From: Cudoniella acicularis
Lineage: Eukaryota > Ascomycota > Leotiomycetes > Helotiales > Helotiaceae
Direction of reading: 5' to 3'
Assembly: GCA_013054445.1 (NCBI GenBank)
Contig: JAAMPI010000287.1
Span: 1-45,151, forward strand
Length of the DNA stretch: 45,151 nt
Positions 21,154-33,571 of the stretch are shown here, in pieces; positions within the stretch are counted from its first letter, which is position 1, and each line of letters begins with the position of its first letter. Under the pieces are notes generated by a model. That model saw nothing but the letters and a program-made list of their open reading frames with translations, searched no databases and was not told the origin of the DNA. A program made the translations under genes and the position numbers.

Positions 21154-22946
21154 ATGGCTTCAAAGGATAACCCAGTGCCGGGTGGTCTGGAAAGGCGGAA
21201 ATCGTCAACACCACACTACCAAACCTTCCCAACCCCTCCGCCAAAGTCGCGTGGACGCCCCCCAGCTTCGCCGACCAGCTCTTCGGGCCAAGATGGCTCT
21301 GGAATCCCTCCTTACCATACCGCAGATACAGACGATGGTAACCAGAGCTCTCCTCTGCCAACAAAACAACTTGCGATCCTGGCTGTCATAGCTCTCGCAG
21401 AGCAAACGGCTCTCAATTCGATATCGCCATACCTTCCCGAGATGACCTCTACCTTTCCTGAAGTCGGCGAAGACAATGCTGGATTATACATTGGCGTGAT
21501 AGCGTCATCATTTGCGCTGGCGCAATTTGCGACAAACTTTTTCTGGGGTTGGTTGTCGGATAGAATTGGCCGGAAACCTGTGGTTATGCTCGGCACTGTC
21601 CTCACAGCTGGATGTTTTCTTGCATTTGGGTTCTGCAGAACATTATGGCAGGCAGTGCTGGTCCAGACGCTCATGGGCTTGGTCAATGGGAATCAGGGGG
21701 TGGTGAGCACTTGCCTAGGTGAAATCACCGATCGAAGTAATCAAAGCAAGGCGTTTGTTTACCTTCCCGTGATATACGGCATTGGAGGTATCACTGGGCC
21801 CGCTATAGGCGGGCTGCTAGTCATGCCAGGCAGTTCCTACCCCTACCTTCTTCCAAATCTTTTTTCGGCTGCTGTTCTTCTTACAGACCTGGTCCTAACA
21901 GCCCTATTTCTCGAGGAGAGCCTTGAGGAGGCAAAGGACTTACCGCCACTCAAAAAGAGAGTAAAAAATCTCTTCTCTTGGCTATGGCAATTTACCGGCG
22001 GTGCCCATCATCCAACTTATCTTCGAGTTCACAACCGGAATTCTCGACATCGGGTAGACGGTGGGCTAGATGAGACAACCGACGACTCAACTTCTGAGAA
22101 TGAAAGCGAGAGCCAGTCGCTTCTCTCGATGCCGGAACTTTTCCCCCACAACAGTGGACAGCTGACGGGAAAGGAAATTCTAAACCGAAATACGATAATT
22201 CTTCTTGGCACATATCTCGTGTTTCAACTCTCTAATATCTCGTTCAATTCGTTATACCCAATCTTCGCTTCCTCGCCAGAACCAACTGGTCGAAATCTAT
22301 CACCGGAGGAAATTGGACTATCTCTGTCATTCGCCGGGATTATCACCATCGTTTTCCAAGTTGGCATCTTTGGCAAATTGAAAGAGAAGATGGGTAACAA
22401 AGCGACGTACCGGTCTGGGCTATTCCTGTTCTTTCTTTCTATGATGATGATTCCTTGGGTTGGGTACAGAGACTCGCCGGGTGGAGTAGTGTGGCTTTGG
22501 ATCGAGCTAGGATTCGTGTTACTCGTCAAGACTGTTGCCGCAGTGGGCGGGTTGACGAGTGCGTTATTGCTTGTAAGCTTTCCATTTCGTCTCGTTTCAG
22601 CTTCGTATAGGTTTTGAGAACCTCGTGTTAATATTCGTTGCAGATCACAAACTCGGCTCCTAATCATTCTGTTCTCGGCACGCTCAACGGTTTGGCGCAG
22701 ACACTATCTGCTGCGGGTAGAGCAGCAGGTCCAATTCTCTCGGGCGGGCTCTTTTCTGTCGCTACACAGGTACGGCCAAAGGGTGAAGTCCTTGTATGGG
22801 GAGTCTTCGGAGGCATTGCGCTATTGGGGTGGGTAGCAAGCTTTGGCATTAGAGGTGAGAGTCTAGAGAGTTCTGATTGGGATGATGGAAGTAGAAGTCA
22901 GGACGACGACGAAGATGAAGAAGAGAACGCTGGCGTTGGGAGATGA
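21154..22946 (+). CDS. Major facilitator superfamily transporter (12 TM), intact
   Basis: Proton-coupled exporter or permease of the MFS, most like the drug:H+ antiporter (TetA/multidrug) group. Exons 21154-22572 and 22644-22946 join through a GTAAGC...CAG intron of 71 nt to 573 aa. About 70 hydrophilic Ser/Pro-rich residues precede TM1. The TM2-TM3 loop has the MFS signature GWLSDRIGRKPV, and TM4-TM5 contain the Gly-rich GGITGPAIGGLL. A long hydrophilic Ser/Glu-rich loop of about 120 residues separates the two halves. The second exon supplies the last helices, including the GRAAGPILSGGLF block, and a very acidic tail (DDDEDEEENAG). It follows the decayed SGNH-like gene in tandem but has no visible functional link. 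The substrate cannot be told from sequence. Confidence 0.92.
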
Positions 22947-24834
22947 TGAAACATGTTAAAAGGCGCTAAAAATTTATGGGATAGAGGCTCGGCGTAGGTT
23001 AGCGGTTGAAAACATATGAACAAGCCATTGGCGGTAGCCTTGGCATAGCGGCATACCACATGACTTGAGATAGAAATATACCACCTGTTGAACATTAGCC
23101 CTCGAGTGAGATGTGCATTTTCCTTTGGAGTCATGCTTAGTCTTTTGGGATAAAGGGGATGTCATATTTAGTATGTATCCATTTTGGAATCAGAGTCTTC
23201 TTTCAGAGAAATTGGAGATTGACAGGCTAAGCTACGGAAAGCGCCATTCATTCTTCTCTTACTTACAGTACCGCACTGAAAGCCTTGCGGAAATTGTTAC
23301 CTGGTTTGTTTTTCGTCCTCCACTCCTGGTGGAATCTTCGTTGACAATTGTTTTCCTAGCTTGACCGATTGCTGTGCTGCTCCGCGTCCGCAGGTATTAT
23401 GAAGCATATGTTTCTACAATCTCTCTCTCGAATACCTATTTCAAACCAACTGCGCTTTTTGTCTGCATATCGTGACTATCTGGCTTTATCGCTGACGCGA
23501 CTAACAAAACCAAGAAGAACAACGGGCGAAGTCTTGCATCCTCGATCCCTCGTGTATTCATGTAGTTGTTGAATTTTCACGAGGGAACCCATTCACGAGA
23601 AATTGGATTCTTTTTATCAAGTTGGTGAGGATCTTACACCAGAAATTTGTTGCGCGATAGGCAGGTTCAACTGCGCCAGTGCGGCACGACCCCTGCGCAA
23701 ATCCCTCTCCATCCAAAATACCCTGGTCATCGCTCGGGATCGCGTTCATCACGTATATTAAGGATGGATCAAAATCAGGATTTTTTTCACGAATTTATTG
23801 GTCAAAAGCTCCTTGGAGACGGAGATCTCGGCAGGAAGTACGGAGTAGCTAACCTGTCGACCATATTACGAAGTTTTGAACCAATTTTCGTCAAAAGGAG
23901 TGTAAAAACGCGGTGACTACGGTCCGGAGGGAATCTCTTCAATTCGTGAGGGAGAACGGATAGTGCTGGCACTGCTTGAAATAGGGTTTGACATCAAAGC
24001 AGAAGACATAGGATGTGCAGCACTGTGCTTCGAGATTCGCGTTTGTGACACTTTTCAGGTGTTCAATAGGCTTTACGAACAATTCCGCTCTCGATACATC
24101 CACATCATCAATTTCTTCTTTAACCAGGTATTCAAAGATGATTATAGATGAACTTTCCCAATCTCCGCAGTTGAAAATGATAAGGTAGAATTATTCCACT
24201 CCCCATTTTGATATCTCCTGGTGTTGATTTTAAACAGGTCGCATGGCGGGAGTCCCCGGATCTACGGTTCATCAATTGTCAAGACCTCGAGCCTATCAAA
24301 TCTCGCGAAAAAGAAAAGGGGGAAACAAATCGAGGTCACGTGTATCTCGGTTAAACATCGATCCATCTCACTCAGCACCTCGATCAGGGGTGCGAAACAC
24401 TCCGCCTCAAGGATTGCCTGCTTTTGCAGGAACAGGATCTTCAACCCCAAGACCGTGCTTTTTTGGGGGCTCTTAGTCGTGGTTCCTATGATTTTTTACA
24501 AATGTCAAAAGATTTTAGGATTACAGAACACGAACGCGCTCCTTTCGAGCGAAGAGCGTTCCCTCCTCAACGCGACGCACCAACCATGAAGTCCCTTGAC
24601 GTTCACACCCACATCCAACATTTTGGTCTTCCTTCATGGTAGATAGGTTTCTACTTAAGGAATAATGTTCGCCTTGAAATTCCTATCTTTCCATTCATTC
24701 CATCTTCATTTCGCATATTCATTCCTTACCCAATACGGTCTTTTCTTAGCATTTAACACTGTCCTTATTTGCAGACTAACAGTCAGCCAATCACATTCTC
24801 TATATTCAGCCATTTCGTGTTTCAAAACCTCAAT
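22947..24834. other. Intergenic with unassigned open frames
   Basis: Three stretches look mildly protein-like but match nothing I recognise: ATG 23764 to TGA 23916 (50 aa), 23963-24151 in another frame without ATG, and 24221-24589, which overlaps ATG 24243-24476 and has a possible membrane helix (TVLFWGLLVVVPMIF). They could be fragments of one decayed gene or chance frames. The last about 170 bp are T/C-rich, upstream of the thaumatin-like gene. Confidence 0.3.
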
Positions 24835-25533
24835 ATGCATTCAGTCATTGCTTTAACTGCTCTCTTTGCTACCAGCGTATTCGCTAGCAACCTTCAGGTT
24901 ATCAACAAGTAAGGACCTTTTTTATGAATCAACTTCAAATTTTATTATCCGAGACAAATCACTGACAAATTGTAGCTGCGGCAACCCAGTCTACATTCGC
25001 ACCTCACACAACGGTGCCTGTGATGTTGGAGCAGATGGTACCACCTGCTATGGAACTCCCTTTGAAGTCGACCAAGGGCAGACGCAACAATTCGATTTCA
25101 TTGCCGATGGCGAGGGAACCAGCATCAAGATAGCTACTAACGCAGACGTGAACAACGGCATCCTGCAATTCGAATACACTGTCTCGGACAATATCTACTG
25201 GGACGTCAGTGATTTGGACGGAGTTGGAGCTGCCCGCGTCGGCAGCCCATTTTCAGGCGATAACGTTTGGACTGGCCCAGTTGGTGGTAGCAGTGTTGGT
25301 CAAGGCACCTGTACGCCAGTGATTTGCTTGGCAAATCAGATCTGCCAGGATGCGTACCAGCAACCTGATCAGAAGGCTACTCATGTAAGTCTTTTGGTCC
25401 TAGATATTGGAAGTGGTGAGAGTGGCTCTAATTGTGTCAATAGGGTTGCCAAGACATGTCAACGAACTTTCAGATGTTTCTTTGCTCAGGTAACGCGTAT
25501 AAGTCGAGGAGGGCAATCAGCTTCAACGCATAA
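24835..25533 (+). CDS. Secreted thaumatin-like protein, about 190 aa
   Basis: Extracellular small beta-rich protein of the fungal thaumatin-like group; such proteins are wall-associated or antigenic and sometimes bind glucan. Exons 24835-24908, 24976-25384 and 25444-25533 give 573 nt, 190 aa. Introns 24909-24975 (GTAAGG, CACTGAC branch) and 25385-25443 (GTAAGT...TAG) fit the consensus. A signal peptide ends near AFATSVFA-S (about residue 17). After it come N-C-G-N-P-V-Y at the start of the mature domain, a DQGQTQQFDF strand, IYWDVSDLDG, a Cys pair region CTPVICLANQIC and QDAYQQPDQKATH, then GCQDMSTNFQMFLC. That layout matches thaumatin C-termini (DAYQ-P-D...H-C). A possible further donor at 25490 could change the last 14 residues. 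Upstream sequence is pyrimidine-rich. Confidence 0.8.
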
Positions 25534-28148
25534 ACGTGTTTTGGCGATAACTCTTTCGTATCTTCTTTTATTCGACGATTTTATTTTTCAACAGTGTTTT
25601 GGACAATATACCCACGGATAAGGATAGGAAGAAGACACATGATGATGCAAGGAGGAATATTTTGAGGCGTTTTTAGGGGACACCTTTTGGAAAGGGGTGC
25701 TGCAACGCAGTATTATAGTCCTCCTGTAAAATTAAGAGCATTGATTGGTCTTGCACTATGCATTTTTAACGGCGCCTGGGAAAACGGAGCGGGGCATCTA
25801 CTGGGCTTATTTTATTGTTTTTTTGCATCACGGACTCTGGATGAGCCCTAAAATTCTTGTACTGGAATACAATTTGTACTTCTTGCTGTACCGTTTCTAT
25901 TTACAATTTCCCGTTGATCCTATGTTGTCTAGAATTCGAGGAAGTGAAGAGTGGCGATTCCTTTGAGGCGAGTCGTTCTAAGAATAGTCCGGCCCCTCTC
26001 TTTAGTTTTTCAAAGTATTTAAGCACACTATTTCATTTTTTCACTTTGTGGAACGCTTTTGGGAATATAAAATCAAGTGATATATGTTTATAATGCATAT
26101 TTCTAGAAGTACTAGGAAGAACTATGCTGTCCTGTTGGTATTTCCAATAACTCCTCGAGGTTTCAGTGAAGTTGAAGATTTGAGATGTGTTGTCAGATGC
26201 TATTATTCTGTCAAAAATTCTTTCTGCTTGGAGAAACAAACCTTATCTGACTCAAGTATCCCTCTCTACAGCTGCAAAAAGCCACGTACCTTGCTAGAAA
26301 AGGTGTTGCACACCCCTGCTATACGATTTACGTCCCGATATTCTGCCAAATTATCAGAGGATCAGACGAGGGTCATAAGTCCTCTCGACACAGACAGCTG
26401 CAAATAGAGAAGAGGTCAAAGTGACTTCTTCCTGAACCATATGGAGTGAATACAGAGTTTCATTCATGGGTGAGCATAGTAGGGAATAGAACATGTAACC
26501 CCGCCACCTCATCTCCCTCCTTTAGAGTTCTTTAAATTCATTTGCTTCGCAATAGTAATATCGCGACAAAGACTCCCAAAGTGCAAAATATTCACCCACA
26601 ATAGGCAAATGGCCGATCTAGAATTTTTAGTGCTCTGTAAGCGGCATCAAATTATTCAATTCATTTGATTCAGCAAATTTTGCTCTTTGAGAGGTGAAAG
26701 AGTTTTCAAGAGAGGCTACCAAATAATATCGAATAAACGACTAAGTACAGTATATGACAGCAAATTCCTTAGTAAACGAGTAAACGAGCGAAAGTGAAAC
26801 TGTGTCATCACTCCTGATAGCTATTGGAAAAGGTAACTTGAGGGAGTAGTGTGCGAAGAGGAACTAGAAAGAGAAGTAAGAAAGTTATAGAGCTTCTCCA
26901 AGCAACAACACACCAAAGACAGAAATAGCGTTTTGCTCTCGATAAAATTCATGTCTCTTTTCTATGCTAAGAATTATGCTGGATTCAAGGAAGTATTTAT
27001 AAAAAATCAAGAAGAGAAATCAAGTTAAGATCGTAGGCGGGGTAAAGGATTCACTAAGCATGCTAATTAAGATATTTACTCTATCCTTGAAAATAGAAGA
27101 TTCTGAGATTTAAAGATGAGAATTATTCACCCCTCGTCAGAAGCTTATTTTCTTTGATAAATGCTTGATGCAAACCAGTTTACTAACTAGTAGTTCTCTC
27201 TCCTCAGAACAGGAAGGCAAAATTTACTTATTACAGCCTTTATAAGCCCTATCTTCACAAAATCCCCCAAGAGTGAAAACTTCAAAAAGGGGAATCCTCA
27301 ATAGAACGGAAAGCTTACAAATACCCCAAGGCTGTTTTTTATTGACATACAGACATGTTCGCAACGCAAACAGCAACCCACCACCATGATGGGACCCTTG
27401 CAATCTCACTCTGAAAAGATCAGTCAAGCTTCCTAGCTTTTGCGTAGCGGTAAGCCTCTTGGCCTTTTTCGTAAGATCAATCGGGATCCTGTCATTTGAT
27501 TCCCTTATTTTCCGGCTCTGTGAAAGAATTCGTTTGCAGAACGACTAGTGTTTTAACAGCTAGGAAACCGGTGACAGCGCAACAAACCTAATGCCGTACT
27601 AGTAGTTTTCTACTCCAAAAGCGTAATTGGTCATAAGGCTCACACCTTGTAAATTGAGAAGTGAATCGTATCAATCCAAGCAATACGTTCTTTATCAGAT
27701 CTTATTCCCTCGCAAAGTAGTGAGATCGATGTACTCCTTGGCATTTATAGCTAATGCTTGGTTGAGCCTCTTTGTCTGTCCCATTTTATACTCTAGAAGC
27801 TCCCCATCCCCGCCCATCTCCTTTTCGTCTCGCTAATTTCATGCGACTCCCTAGCAGCCTATCCAAACAGGCAAATTGCCTACTTTCATGAGGGCGAATT
27901 GCTATTCCGATGATTATATTAGTTTGTAATTCTGTGTGAATGGAAAGAAGAAGAAGAGATGTGAAGGTAACATATAAATCTTTTGTAAAAGCGAACATAC
28001 ACTTCAAAATAATTAAACCTCCACAATCCCAAACAAAAATCTAAGTACTTAGAAGAAACTAAAGAAGAGGTCTATTGTTTATCTGCTTATTCAAAATTCC
28101 GTTCATTGCACGACAACGGTTGATAATTAAAGTTTTGTTGTGGGTGGT

Positions 28149-28477
28149 GCACACTGGTCTGAGCGCTCAAGAGAAGAATCTTCAGGGACCACTCACTAAA
28201 ATACAGTGTGCAAACCGCTATAAATTAGCGGCCACAGCCTACCTATTGATAATTGTATCGCATCCAAACATACCACGAAGGAGACAGACTAGAAAACCTC
28301 AATCTAGATAATTATCTCAAACTTAGGGCAATTAAACCTTTTAATTTTAGAGCGTTTACAATTATTATAAACATAAAATAATCAATGCGCAGTTAAAGGG
28401 TTGCAGAGCGCCAGACTCTGTACTCGATATAGGGGGTACTCACTGAAATTCAGCGTGCGACTCCCGGTAACTTAGCA
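28149..28477. repeat. Diverged direct repeat of about 42 bp, two copies
   Basis: 28189-28230 and 28437-28478 align without gaps over about 42 bases with roughly 29 identities; the core is ACTCACT(A/G)AAAT(A/T)CAG(T/C)GTGC(A/G)A. Many differences are A/G or T/C transitions. The first copy also contains the right arm of a perfect 9-bp inverted repeat, TGCACACTG (28149-28157) and CAGTGTGCA (28204-28212). Confidence 0.4.
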
Positions 28478-31005
28478 AGCTTTGCCCACCGCCACGCCCT
28501 CTGATCATCATCGAGGGGACAACTTGTAGAACACTTGAAAATTATTAAATAACTATTAATTCGAAAGACAAATATGATATATTAATCAACAAGTGGATAT
28601 GTTGGGCTACATTTATTCGCTTTTGTTAATATCATAACAGATAGTATATTATTTCTTCTTTGAAGGGTTGCGGGCGGGTAGATAAATGAATGGCATAGAC
28701 CCCCTAAATAGCTCAAGAGACAGGTGCATAGTGATTACCTCGCGGAAGAGTCAAAACAAAAAAGTGAAATGGTTTGGTTAGGAGTAGGCGTAAAGTTACC
28801 AGAGCATTAAAATTACCAGAATGAGAGAATTGAAAACACACTATAGACAAAATTTATTTCCGTATTTCCAACTGAAAGCTACGTGTAGGAATAACACAGG
28901 TACAAACGGTAGGAGAAGTTGAAGAGCTGAAAATCATCAAGCTATCCCCAATTCCTGACTACTCCCCTGAAAATTTGGGGTAATATTTCCCCGTCAATGC
29001 AAGCATGCACGCATGTATGTATACGAGATCTTCTCATCTCAAAACGGTGGGCTATAAACAAAGCATAAACGCATCTGATCTTCACGAAAACTTTGTGATC
29101 GATTTATAAGGAATTGCAAGCTGAGTGACTCTCTCAATATGATTCCCAGAACACGGTTGAAGTGACCCAAAATAGAAACGCCCACTTTGGGGAGGAACTC
29201 TTGGCATCATGCTAAACAGCTCTGTCGCTGGATGAAGAGGTATCGAACCGGATAGTTTCCCGAGTCTGAAACAAGGATCTAATTTTTATCTAATTTTTAT
29301 CTACTTGGAACAAACAGCGAAGGCATCACTCGACTCTCCAGCCCAACAAATGCAAGAAATCTCCAAACGATATGCGGGCGAACGAATGGGTCGATGCCTT
29401 GCCACGAACTTGCAGATTCTTGAATGCCTCAACCCAGCTCCTCGGACAGCTGAGTGACAGCACTTGAATGCAAGTCACAGTTGTCAGAGATCGACAAGCA
29501 ACTAGCACTGAAGTCTGTTGGGGAAATAAAGTTTATGATTGGATAGAAAATACTTGCATGCAGATCTCTGCAACGGTTTGGTGTGATAGGTAGCATACAC
29601 GAGATCTTCTATGAATAGATGGCGCAGAGCCTAAGTTACTGGACGAACGATTGCCACCTGTTCGATAGTTACTCCCGTGCGCGAGCAGTGGTGCGGGGTT
29701 TATACTTGTAGTTTCAACGTCAAGAAGTCCTGGATATCCCGTCTTGCAGTAGACGATGCCAAAACCTTGGAAGTTGGAATCGTATGGTACTTCGTATTCA
29801 TGTTATGACGAAGAGGCTTGCTTACAGACTGTTGCTATCGCTGTTAATGTAGAGTTTACTTTACTGCACCGGTCTGCGATGCAAGTTAGCACGTTAGTTC
29901 TTTTGCTCGTGACAACCTTCGTAGCCCGAACATGTAGAGAATCACCCGGTAGCTTCCGGGGTCATCGGATCGAGGGTCGGCCACTGGGAATGCCTCAAAG
30001 AACCGAAATTGTTGGAGCAAAATTTATTTCTTCGAAATTCTTCCACAGCACTGCGAATTGACATAAAAATTGACAGTGGGGGTTGAGAAACCTGTGGAAA
30101 CCCCTCCGTCGATGCTTTGACAAACTCGTATAATCAGATCATCAAACACTTGAAAATGTTGGGAGGAGTTTGAGACTAGAGGCGCGGATAGGGATCGAGG
30201 GGACATTGCATAGTGCTAACTAATGCATACCAAACTATTGCATAAATCGTGATGGGAAACTTGGAAAAAACGGTAAATTAGGATGCAGATTCTGCACCTC
30301 TTGACTATGTGATTGGTTATAGGTACGTGCTTTAGTTGCGCGTAAGTTTGCAGTGATAAGAAGCATCGCGCAGACATGAACGGGCGTTGAACCATTGATG
30401 GATGAACATTGAACAACGCAGCAGTGCCGCAGTAGTGAACGCCAGAGGGCGGCATAATAATGATACAATAGCTTGTCGTTCTCACTGAAAGTGCTTTTTC
30501 GACGGCCAAACAAGGTGGTAAAATTGGTGGATATGAAATGTTTTGAATGGCTTCTTTTTGGCGGCGACCCGTGTTCGCAAGTGACGTGGTTCAGGAGTCT
30601 AGCCAGAATCCCAAATAGATGCCGCCCGCCGGGGGTTTTCATTCTTTACTGTGGACTCCAAAAGGTGATGCTGCCAAGCAGCCCAGCGATGGGATATTGA
30701 GGTTCAAATGTCGATCACAGATAAACTTTACCATCGCCGAGTCGTAATGATCTGCTGTTGCCCATCTCCCGTCGATCTGATATCGTGCCAAAATCTCCGA
30801 GACTAAGCGACAGAGGGTCAAAACCGGAAGAAATTGTGATTAGGACTGGAACTAGAACTACTCAAAAAATAATTTGCGACTAGTGCGAAAACTAGGTGTT
30901 GATCAATTAGGTTGTGAACATGAGAGAAAAGCGGTTCTCTTGATTGCCCTCGATGCCCCAGGAGATAACACCTTGCCTACGGAGGGAGTTCCCCGCTAAG
31001 CGCTA

Positions 31006-31036
31006 GGTTAGCTCACGTTAGCTCACGTTAGCTCAG
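31006..31036 (+). repeat. 10-bp tandem repeat GCTCACGTTA
   Basis: Two perfect units (31011-31020, 31021-31030), flanked by partial units GGTTA before and GCTCA after. Lies about 1.1 kb upstream of the GH16 start. Contains a CACGT core in each unit, which basic helix-loop-helix factors can bind; a regulatory role is only a possibility. Confidence 0.6.
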
Positions 31037-32110
31037 GCTTTGATCAGGGGCCGAGACAGGGGTAAGGGGCTATCCAAGATGCAGGTGCAGATGCCGCCGC
31101 CTGCTCGGTTCCGGTGGCCCCTGCCGCAATGGCGTTTGTGCCACTAGCTGGGGTATGCCTGCCCCGGGAAGTAGCCAAGATCCCAGTGGGGCACCTTTCA
31201 ACATCGTCACTTTGCGAGCCCAGGGGCAACATCGGCAAGTTCTTGTGAGTTCTCACGGCAGTGCACACAGCAGAAACAGGAGATGCCCAAGAAGGGGAGG
31301 TCTGTATGCTCAAGTTCCGTGGCCAGCCATGAGATCACCGTGCTGGAAAAAGGGGGAAAAGCTCTGCTGGATACGGTGAGCGGCCGTGTACAGGACATGT
31401 AGCACGGCCGCTGCAAAACGGGACCGTTGACATACAACTCTATGCGTAGCACGCCCTGTACCATTGCTTTTGGCACACGGCCGGCGGTTATCGCAACATA
31501 CCTAGGTATTTTACTATTTCCAATAGAGCAGTAAACACGAGCTGGCGACCAAAACGAGTAAGACACTTCAACTCAGGAGAGAGGAGAAAGGCGATGGCCT
31601 CGTCCTTGCCGCTGCTCCCAATTGCCACAGCACTGCAGAGCCTTCCAAGGTTCGCCGCCAGCTGGGTCGCTACACTATCGGTCAGGCTTCACGCGCCGGC
31701 TTCAGCACAACAAAGCTCTGCTCTGTTCTGGCTTGCCATCCGCCGTCGCCCATTTTTCGCAAGCTACCCAGCCATCTCCTGCCCAAAGCTGAGATCGCCG
31801 GCCCGTGTGCTGCCGGGTCCTTCCACTCTTCCAGATTCCAATCCCAGTACTTGCCTAGCCACACGCTGGATATACCCTTGTCACTCACTATCACTCCCTC
31901 CTTCTTTCCTCGAGACACCCTCCTATTACCACCAGTGTCGCCATTGAGAGTACACGGCCGACTTTCTTTCCAACATCGACATTCGTTTCTGCGGCTTCAC
32001 CGTCATTGCGACAAGTTGACTCTTGTGGCAGCCGTCCTCCTTGATACTTCAATCTATAATATCTAATATAGCTTCTTTTGTGTTTTCTCTCTCTCCTTGA
32101 GAAGCTTGTT

Positions 32111-33571
32111 ATGGACCACCCACATGCGAATTTCCGAGGGCATGCTGCCACCTCAACGACAGCAACAACCCCAATGCGACCCGGCACTCCAGAAAGCAGA
32201 GGAAATCCTTTCGGCGATGATATATCACCCGCGCCCAGAGCGAATCCCTTCTCATCACCTTTCAACTCGAGACCCGCGTCATCTTTCGGTTCTTCCTCTG
32301 CCGTTCGCGCTCTCCCTTCTCGATATTTCCATTCAAGGCGAGTAAAAAAGGGAGAGGTAGATCAACCATGGAGGTCAAAGAAGGATCCGAAAGAAAAATG
32401 GGTTACAATCATTCCATTGCTGGGATTGGCATTGGGGTTTGCAATTGCAGGATTCTTGGTATATGAGGGTTTGGCTACCGTGGTACACCACAAATACTGC
32501 CAGGTGTACAGCGACGATTTCTCTGGAGGAATCAACACAGCCGTGTGGACACAAGAAGCAGAGGTTGGCGGATTTGGGTAAGCTTTATCGTCCGAGGATT
32601 CTCAAGATCATGCTAACGGCCATTCTAGAAACGGTGAGTTTGAACAAACCACCATAACTGACGAGAACGTCTTCGTCCAAGATGGGAAGCTTATTATCAA
32701 GCCAACTCTGCAAGATGCAACCTTGATCGAGTCCAACAACGTCATCAACCTTACAGCCGATGGCACTTGCACATCCACTGACCTCAAGAATTGCGTGTCG
32801 ATAACCAATTTGACCGATGGGACAATCATTCAACCAGTGAAGTCTGGACGTATCAATACCAGGGCGGGCGCGACTATCAGATACGGCAGAGTTGAAGTCA
32901 CAGCAAAGCTTCCAGCCGGAGACTGGTTATGGCCTGCGATTTGGATGTTGCCAGTGAATGACACATACGGACCATGGCCCTTGTCTGGTGAAATCGATAT
33001 TGTGGAATCTCGAGGAAACAACTACACTTACAAGCAAGGTGGAAACAACATCGTATCGTCCGCTCTCCACTGGGGTCCCGATCCAGCCAACGATGCTTGG
33101 TGGCGCACAAACGTCAAGAGGGCTGCTCTCCACACTACATATTCTTCTACAGTCCACAAATTTGGTCTCGAATGGTCGCAAAAGTATCTTTTCACCTACA
33201 TTGATAGCAACCTCCTTCAAGTCCTCTATACCAACTTCAATGAACCTCTCTGGAAGATCGGCGATTTCCCTCTCTCCGATGCCAACGGTACCCGATTGGT
33301 AGATGTATGGAGTCAGACTGGACGAGACCAGACGCCTTTCGATCAAGAATTTTACTTGATTCTGAATGTGGCTGTTGGAGGTACTAATGGATGGTTTGAA
33401 GACGGCCAGAGCGGCAAGCCATGGATTGACCAAAGTCCTACAGCCAAGAATGATTTCTGGAACGCCAGAGATCAGTGGTACCCAACTTGGACTGCTTCAG
33501 GAGCTGGTCAGATGGAAGTCAGCAAAGTACAGATGTGGCAACAATGCGATGGCAACGAGGGCAGCACTTGA
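32111..33571 (+). CDS. Membrane-anchored GH16 beta-glucanase-like enzyme, 469 aa
   Basis: Hydrolase or transglycosylase on beta-1,3 (or mixed) glucan, displayed outside by a type II anchor. Exon 1 32111-32578 and exon 2 32630-33571 join through a 51-nt intron (GTAAGC, ATGCTAAC branch, TAG) restoring GGFG-NGEFEQT. A Ser/Pro-rich cytosolic tail of about 95 residues precedes the transmembrane helix (about 98-120). The GH16 fold follows, with the active-site ExDxxE as E277-I-D279-I-V-E282: Glu277 nucleophile, Glu282 acid/base. Supporting blocks are WPAIWMLP before the active site and FYLILNVAVGG near the end, as in laminarinase-like GH16 and GNBP-type proteins. ATG 32111 is the first in frame. 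Length and motifs are complete. Whether it cuts or rearranges glucan cannot be decided from sequence. Confidence 0.92.

Larger units (their letters stand above)
25534..32110. other. AT-rich 6.6-kb interval without a convincing gene
   Basis: Open frames are short, mostly lack ATG and show no motif. 25.9-29.6 kb is strongly AT-rich. 31.05-31.9 kb is richer in G/C and then C/T-rich, consistent with promoter and leader of the GH16 gene. Small repeats at 28.1-28.5 kb and 31.0 kb are listed separately. No tRNA or rRNA was recognised. Confidence 0.55.

Noticed and set aside
29220..29250. Possible tRNA T-arm (GGTTCGAT on the minus strand)
   Set aside because: The flanking bases do not pair as a T-stem and no anticodon or acceptor arm could be built.
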